A stretch of DNA of 64,000 bases, from positions 124,001 through 188,000 of the forward strand of contig NZ_FRDJ01000004.1 in assembly GCF_900143265.1 (NCBI RefSeq), in the 5' to 3' direction. Positions 59,814 to 64,000 of the stretch are shown here, in pieces. The position numbers and the translations under genes are program-made. The notes under the pieces are model-generated. The model made no database searches and was not told the DNA's origin. It saw only the letters and a program-made list of their open reading frames with translations. Positions within the stretch are counted from its first letter, which is position 1. Each line of letters opens with the position of its first letter. This DNA comes from Fervidobacterium gondwanense DSM 13020. GTDB taxonomy: Bacteria; Thermotogota; Thermotogae; Thermotogales; Fervidobacteriaceae.

Positions 59814-60923
59814 TTAATAATACATATAAAGGTAAGTCCATATACCACTGTTCTGGAACCTGATTTTCTTACTTGCCTTCCCCAAGAGTTTTTCGAGCTC
59901 TCCGCTCGGGTGCAGAAGGTAGAAGTTCGAATTTGGGAATTTTTCTCTCAATTTTGGAAGGAATGATAATATTTCTTCTCCTTTGAGGCGTTCTCCATAA
60001 GGTAAGTTGGAAATAACCCACGCCCTATCTTCGAAAACTGTTAAATCTTTAAAGTCAGAGCATCTGAATTCAGCATTGCGCGCCGAGCCAAAAACCTCTA
60101 TCGCTCGCCTGTAATTTTCTCGAGCTATTTGAATCACCTTGCAATCTTTGTCGCTTCCAACAATTATGCCATCATTCACATCATACGCTTTGAATTCATC
60201 TCTAAGATCTCTTTTCGTCCTCTTCCAAATCTCTTTCAGAATTTTCCATTCTTCTGATGAATACTTTCGACGAACATTCGGAAGTTCCAAAGTTGATGCC
60301 TCAATAGGTATAGTTCCACTACCGCAGAACAGGTCAAATAGTGGACCTCCACTCCACCTTGAAAGAAGAATGATACCAGCCGCGATCGTTTCCCTTAGTG
60401 GCGCTTTACCACTCTTTATTCTATATCCGCGCTTTGAAAGTGAATCGCTTCCTGTTGTGTCCAAAATCAGATGCACTTCATTGTCTTTTATGAGCAATAT
60501 CACCTCATATATCGGACCACTTTCGTTGCTGCCACCTATGTTTTCCATCATCGCTTTTTTTGCCACTGATGCAACAGCACCTGTGGCGCTTAGCTTAGAA
60601 TTTGTTATCTTTAATTTTTCAATAACAATTTTGGCGTTTTTTTCAACATACTTATTCAGATTCGAACTCCTAACGCCGGCAAATAACTCATCAAACGTTT
60701 CAGCATGGAATTTTGCGACAAGTATTGTGATCCTGTCTGCTGATTTTATTTTCATATTTAGAAAAGGTATATCATTTAATGGCGCAGTAAAAAATATCCT
60801 CCCTGAGGAGGAATATACGATTTTATATCCGTATTTTCTGAGCTCAACGGCCACCGCACCTTCCAACCCTGAAGTACAGAAAGCAACTAAGGTGACTAAG
60901 TTAGAATTGTCCGATTCGAACAA
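59814..60923 (-). CDS. THUMP-domain class I SAM RNA methyltransferase (RlmL/TrmN type)
   Basis: About 369 residues. TTG at 60923 is preferred because AGGAG lies eight bases before it; a GTG nine bases upstream overlaps the Shine-Dalgarno. THUMP domain about 40-150. The methyltransferase has the SAM motif LFDLFCGSGTIPIEAS and catalytic SNLPYGERL (NxPY type), which methylates a base amino group, usually guanine N2 in rRNA or tRNA. It starts just after the 163-residue gene. Confidence 0.88.
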   Translation of the reverse strand: MFESDNSNLVTLVAFCTSGLEGAVAVELRKYGYKIVYSSSGRIFFTAPLNDIPFLNMKIKSADRITILVAKFHAETFDELFAGVRSSNLNKYVEKNAKIVIEKLKITNSKLSATGAVASVAKKAMMENIGGSNESGPIYEVILLIKDNEVHLILDTTGSDSLSKRGYRIKSGKAPLRETIAAGIILLSRWSGGPLFDLFCGSGTIPIEASTLELPNVRRKYSSEEWKILKEIWKRTKRDLRDEFKAYDVNDGIIVGSDKDCKVIQIARENYRRAIEVFGSARNAEFRCSDFKDLTVFEDRAWVISNLPYGERLKGEEILSFLPKLREKFPNSNFYLLHPSGELEKLLGKASKKIRFQNSGIWTYLYMYY

Positions 60924-60928
60924 AATAA

Positions 60929-61420
60929 TCACTCCTGATTGCCGAAGACGAGCTCTTCGTTATTTAATAACACGTACGTCGTGCCTTCAAATAACCTTCC
61001 GTCTTGAGATTTTGAGGAAAATAACATTCTGTTAACAACACCATTGTATATTATATGCCCAAAAACATTCACATTACTAACTTGAGCACCTACCCACATC
61101 TGCGCTTTTCTGTAAAAGAACTTCGACGGATAGTTAGTCTTTTCGAAGCAGACAAACAAGTCTGGTTTTGCTTTATCGTAATTTTCAATTATGCCTATCT
61201 CGTTTCCTATTAGTACTCTTAGTATGAAGTCTTCAAATTTGACATCGATTTTCTTATCGATCGTGTATTTGAGTATTCCGTATTGATAAATATACACTTT
61301 GTTGCCATCGAAATAAAAAGTATAAGGTACTGAGAAATTATAGCCTTTTACATCTGTTGTTATAAGTATGTCAACATCGTATTCGCTCGAGATAAAGTGA
61401 CTTCCAGATAAAATTTTCAC
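60929..61420 (-). CDS. Protein of unknown function, 163 residues
   Basis: Begins at GTG directly after the rlmB stop and ends just before the THUMP methyltransferase. The sequence is beta-rich (YTFYFDGNKVYIYQYGILKYTI) without signal peptide, membrane helix or catalytic motif. Its mid-operon position between two RNA methyltransferase genes supports that it is expressed, but no role is recognisable. Confidence 0.6.
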   Translation of the reverse strand: MKILSGSHFISSEYDVDILITTDVKGYNFSVPYTFYFDGNKVYIYQYGILKYTIDKKIDVKFEDFILRVLIGNEIGIIENYDKAKPDLFVCFEKTNYPSKFFYRKAQMWVGAQVSNVNVFGHIIYNGVVNRMLFSSKSQDGRLFEGTTYVLLNNEELVFGNQE

Positions 61421-62122
61421 TTATCTCATCTCTCTTCTCAAGACTTCATAAATTATTATACCAGCACTCACAGAGACGTTTAGAGAATCGATTGGTGTCT
61501 TCATAGGTATCGCTATCAAATCATCGCAAGATTCCTTCACAAGCTGCCGAATGCCACTTCCCTCATTACCCAGAACTATACCAAGTGGTCTTGAAAGTTC
61601 TATATCCCAGATGGGTTTTCCTTGCATGTGCGCTCCGTAAATCCAAACCCCTTTTTCTTTGAGTTTCTCAATATAACGTGCTAAGTTGACCACTATGACT
61701 ATCGGTATACGAAATATCGTACCTGCAGATGCTTTTATTGCACCCGGTGTTACGTGTGCACTGTTATCTTTCGTCAAGACGACCATATCAACACCAGCAG
61801 CCACACATGTTCTAACTATCGAGCCAAGGTTCTGTGGATCTTGAACTTGATCAAGCAAAACGATGAACGGATTCTCCGGAAGATATGATTCGTCATAATA
61901 CTGAAATTCGCCTATATCTATAACAACACCTTGATTCTTCTCTTCTCCACAGAGTCTTTTGAGAACCTGCTTAGGCGCTATCGTAAAAGGCAGTCTTTTC
62001 TCTTTGACTTTTTCAATCAGCTCGTCGAGGTCTTTATCGTGTGAATCTGAAAAGTAAATCATTTTAACAGGTTGTGAGCTGAGAAGCAATTCTCTAAGCA
62101 CGTTCCTTCCATAAACTATCAT
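61421..62122 (-). CDS. rlmB: 23S rRNA 2'-O-ribose methyltransferase (RlmB/TrmH family)
   Basis: A 233-residue SPOUT enzyme. The N-terminal substrate-binding domain starts VYGRNVLRELLLSS. The SPOUT core has FIVLLDQVQDPQNLGSIVRTC, then GIVLGNEGSGIRQLVKESCDDLIAIPM and SLNVSVSAGIIIYEVLR, giving the knotted SAM site. RlmB modifies Gm2251 of 23S rRNA; the closely related TrmH (tRNA Gm18) is the alternative. It overlaps mazG by four bases. Confidence 0.9.
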   Translation of the reverse strand: MIVYGRNVLRELLLSSQPVKMIYFSDSHDKDLDELIEKVKEKRLPFTIAPKQVLKRLCGEEKNQGVVIDIGEFQYYDESYLPENPFIVLLDQVQDPQNLGSIVRTCVAAGVDMVVLTKDNSAHVTPGAIKASAGTIFRIPIVIVVNLARYIEKLKEKGVWIYGAHMQGKPIWDIELSRPLGIVLGNEGSGIRQLVKESCDDLIAIPMKTPIDSLNVSVSAGIIIYEVLRREMR

Positions 62123-62898
62123 GCGTTCTCATCCTCTTCTTTCTCTTCTTTACTTTTGACTGAGTTCCAGTAACTGTCCATCTCTTCCAAAGTCATGCCC
62201 TCTAACTTTTTCCCGTCGTTTTCTATCATCTTTTCCATCTTTTCAAACCTTAGGATAAACTTTTCTGTAGCCTTTCTGATAGCACTCTCAGGATCAACAT
62301 TCATAAACCTCGCAAGATTCACAATCGCAAATAGCAAGTCGCCAAATTCTTCTTCTATTTCTTCTTGGTTTTTTGCTCTTCGTAGTTCTTCTATCTCTTC
62401 TTCAACTTTATCCCAGACGTCCTCGATTTTCGTCCAATCAAATCCCACGCCCGCTGCATTTTCTTGCACTCTGCGTGCCAGAGACAATCCCGGTAGTGCG
62501 TGATTCACGTCTCCTATGCTCGTTCTTCTCTTTTCGCCTTTCTCTTTTGCCTTTATCTCTTCCCAACGAGCATAAGAGTACCCTTGCGCATCTCCAAATA
62601 CATGTGGATGCCTTCTAATGAGTTTATCGTTCAGTGTATCGATTACGTCCTTTATCGTAAAAGCACCGCGTTCTGAAGCGATTTGCGAGTGAAAAACAAC
62701 TTGCAGAAGCACATCGCCAAGTTCTTCTTTTAATTCTTCGTCGTCATTTAAGTCAATAGCGTTTAGGACTTCGTACGCTTCTTCAATCAAGTATGGTTTA
62801 AGAGTTTCGTGAGTTTGTGCTTTGTCCCAATCGCATCCATTTTCGCCACGGAGTGTTGCCATTATCTCCACTAATCTTTCAAATTCTCTTCCAGCCAT
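62119..62898 (-). CDS. mazG: Nucleoside triphosphate pyrophosphohydrolase MazG
   Basis: A 259-residue protein with two tandem MazG domains. The first has ENGCDWDKAQTHETLKPYLIEEAYEVLNAI and ELKEELGDVLLQVVFHSQIA, the second EEIEELRRAK and EEEFGDLLFAIVNLARF, whose EExxE and ExxD motifs bind Mg2+. It cleaves NTPs to NMP and pyrophosphate. The GGGGGA nine bases before the ATG lies in the end of gpsA (28-base overlap). Confidence 0.95.
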   Translation of the reverse strand: MAGREFERLVEIMATLRGENGCDWDKAQTHETLKPYLIEEAYEVLNAIDLNDDEELKEELGDVLLQVVFHSQIASERGAFTIKDVIDTLNDKLIRRHPHVFGDAQGYSYARWEEIKAKEKGEKRRTSIGDVNHALPGLSLARRVQENAAGVGFDWTKIEDVWDKVEEEIEELRRAKNQEEIEEEFGDLLFAIVNLARFMNVDPESAIRKATEKFILRFEKMEKMIENDGKKLEGMTLEEMDSYWNSVKSKEEKEEDENA

Positions 62899-63863
62899 TT
62901 CATTACTTCCCCCATCTCTACTTTTAAACTCCTGTTCATCAACGATTTTATCGACTCAACAGGTGATTTTCTGTTGTAGATAACTTGGTATACTTCCGAT
63001 ATTATCGGAAGATCGAATTTATCGCCGTAGTTCTCTATTATTGCCTTACAAGTGTAAGCACCTTCTACAATCTCTTTACTTGCTTCCAGCAAGTGTATAG
63101 GGTCATACCCTTTTGCCACCATTTCGCCATATCTTCTATTTCGGCTGTGCTTACTTCCACAGGTGACAACAAGATCACCAATTCCAGCAAGTCCCATAAA
63201 CGTTAGTGGATTAGCTCCGAACGCTGCTGAGAACTTCGCAATCTCGTACAACCCTCTCGTAATTAACGCCGCTTTTGCATTGTCCCAACCGCCCAGCCCA
63301 TCAACTATACCAGCCGCTATCGCTATAACGTTCTTTAATGCACCCGCCAGCTCTACACCTGCTACATCATCGTGCACGTAGACTCTAAAATACTCGTTCG
63401 AGAACTCTTTTTGGAATACTTCAGCCATGTGCCCAGCAACTACAACTGCGGTAGGCAGGTGTAACGCTACTTCCTCAGCGTGTGAAGGACCTGAAAGGAT
63501 CGCATACGGACATTTCAATACTTCATCAACAATTTCTGAAACTCTCTTCCCCGAAGATATCTCAATACCCTTCGACAAGTTCAGAATAACGTTAACTTTG
63601 AAATTTATCTTTTCAAGCACTCCTCTTATGTATTGGACAGGAACTGCAAGGACTATGACATCTGCAGTTTTCCCTTCATTTATATCGTTCGTGACTAATA
63701 CGTCCAATTTCGCATCCGGAATGTGTGGCATCGTTTTTCTTTTATTTAAATCGTCAGCATGTTCCTTTGTATGAGCCCACAGCATTACATCGTGACCGTT
63801 GTCTTTGAGAAGTTGGGCGATAGTACACCCCCAACTGCCTGCACCAAGGACAAAGTATTTCAT
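62871..63863 (-). CDS. gpsA: Glycerol-3-phosphate dehydrogenase [NAD(P)+]
   Basis: About 330 residues from ATG 63863, after GGGTGGG. NAD-binding motif VLGAGSWGCTIAQLLKDNG, ILNLSKGIE and YAILSGPSHAEEVALHLPTAVV, catalytic Lys in AGALKNVIAIAAGIVDGLG, and NAKAALITRGLYE. It makes sn-glycerol-3-phosphate for phospholipid synthesis. About 137 bases of upstream sequence reach the window edge without a clear gene. Confidence 0.96.
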   Translation of the reverse strand: MKYFVLGAGSWGCTIAQLLKDNGHDVMLWAHTKEHADDLNKRKTMPHIPDAKLDVLVTNDINEGKTADVIVLAVPVQYIRGVLEKINFKVNVILNLSKGIEISSGKRVSEIVDEVLKCPYAILSGPSHAEEVALHLPTAVVVAGHMAEVFQKEFSNEYFRVYVHDDVAGVELAGALKNVIAIAAGIVDGLGGWDNAKAALITRGLYEIAKFSAAFGANPLTFMGLAGIGDLVVTCGSKHSRNRRYGEMVAKGYDPIHLLEASKEIVEGAYTCKAIIENYGDKFDLPIISEVYQVIYNRKSPVESIKSLMNRSLKVEMGEVMKWLEENLKD

Positions 63864-64000
63864 AAATACCCACCCCATAAAGAATTCAAAGATAATGTTA
63901 CAATACTATGCAGCATCATTGCGACAGAAAGTCAGCCAAAACTTGTACAGACCACTTAACAGCCGGTGTTCTGTAAGGATTTGAAGCGCTGTCAAGTTTT

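Noticed and set aside
60139-61035. Open frame of 298 codons on the plus strand opposite the THUMP methyltransferase
   Set aside because: It mirrors the coding phase of the real gene, has low-complexity hydrophobic and serine-rich content and no ribosome site. The minus-strand gene has clear SAM and NLPY motifs.

Overview
The window looks like chromosome of a moderately AT-rich, thermophilic member of the Thermotogota, most likely close to Fervidobacterium. This is inferred from the gene set: two-subunit glycyl-tRNA synthetase, GH57 branching enzyme, TrpB2-type tryptophan synthase, SpoVS in a non-sporulating background, secreted beta-rich envelope proteins, and very strong GGAGG ribosome sites with frequent GTG/TTG starts. 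Almost all genes lie on the minus strand in tight, often overlapping (ATGA) operons. There is no CRISPR array, rRNA, prophage or insertion sequence.

Layout. 1-3 kb: end of a pyruvate:ferredoxin oxidoreductase gene and a DUF4912/GH57 glycogen pair. 3-5.4 kb: polar amino acid ABC transporter. 5.5-12.5 kb: glyQS with envelope proteins, an AEC carrier and an NlpC/P60 peptidase. 12.7-18.1 kb (+): sugar-type ABC importer followed by two alpha/beta hydrolases. 18.1-19.5 kb: PepV-like dipeptidase. 19.6-33.2 kb (-): a twelve-gene carbohydrate operon. 33.3-35.4 kb: acetyltransferase, TauE/SafE-type exporter and VIT-family transporter. 35.7-40.2 kb (+): eight tRNA genes in two clusters around rpmH-rnpA-yidD-yidC-jag-cupin, then spoVS. 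40.3-43 kb (-): trpB2 plus an amino-acid binding protein behind a tryptophan attenuator. 43-64 kb (-): housekeeping genes (ychF, truB, pheS, topA, alr, rpmB, pyk, gcvH, recG, RNA methyltransferases, mazG, gpsA).

The most interesting region is the 19.6-33.2 kb operon. In transcription order it encodes an ABC importer (binding protein and two permeases), a GPH-family symporter, a DMT-family exporter, an iron-type alcohol dehydrogenase, a split transketolase, a YihQ-like GH31 glycosidase, an L-fucose-isomerase-like protein, an RpiB-like isomerase and a LacI regulator. This set matches the sulfoglycolytic transketolase (sulfo-TK) pathway, in which sulfoquinovose is isomerised, cleaved twice by transketolase and the resulting sulfoacetaldehyde reduced to isethionate. 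Two palindromic operators with core GRTAACGTTAYC lie at its promoter, and a third copy sits at the promoter of the separate ABC importer at 12.7 kb. The regulator at the end of the operon may therefore control both loci.

The second regulatory highlight is a Trp attenuator at 42.72-42.96 kb. A 41-codon leader has four consecutive Trp codons, with mutually exclusive antiterminator and terminator hairpins, and it controls the binding-protein gene and trpB2. All functional assignments come from reading the sequence and from knowledge of the families; no database search was run.
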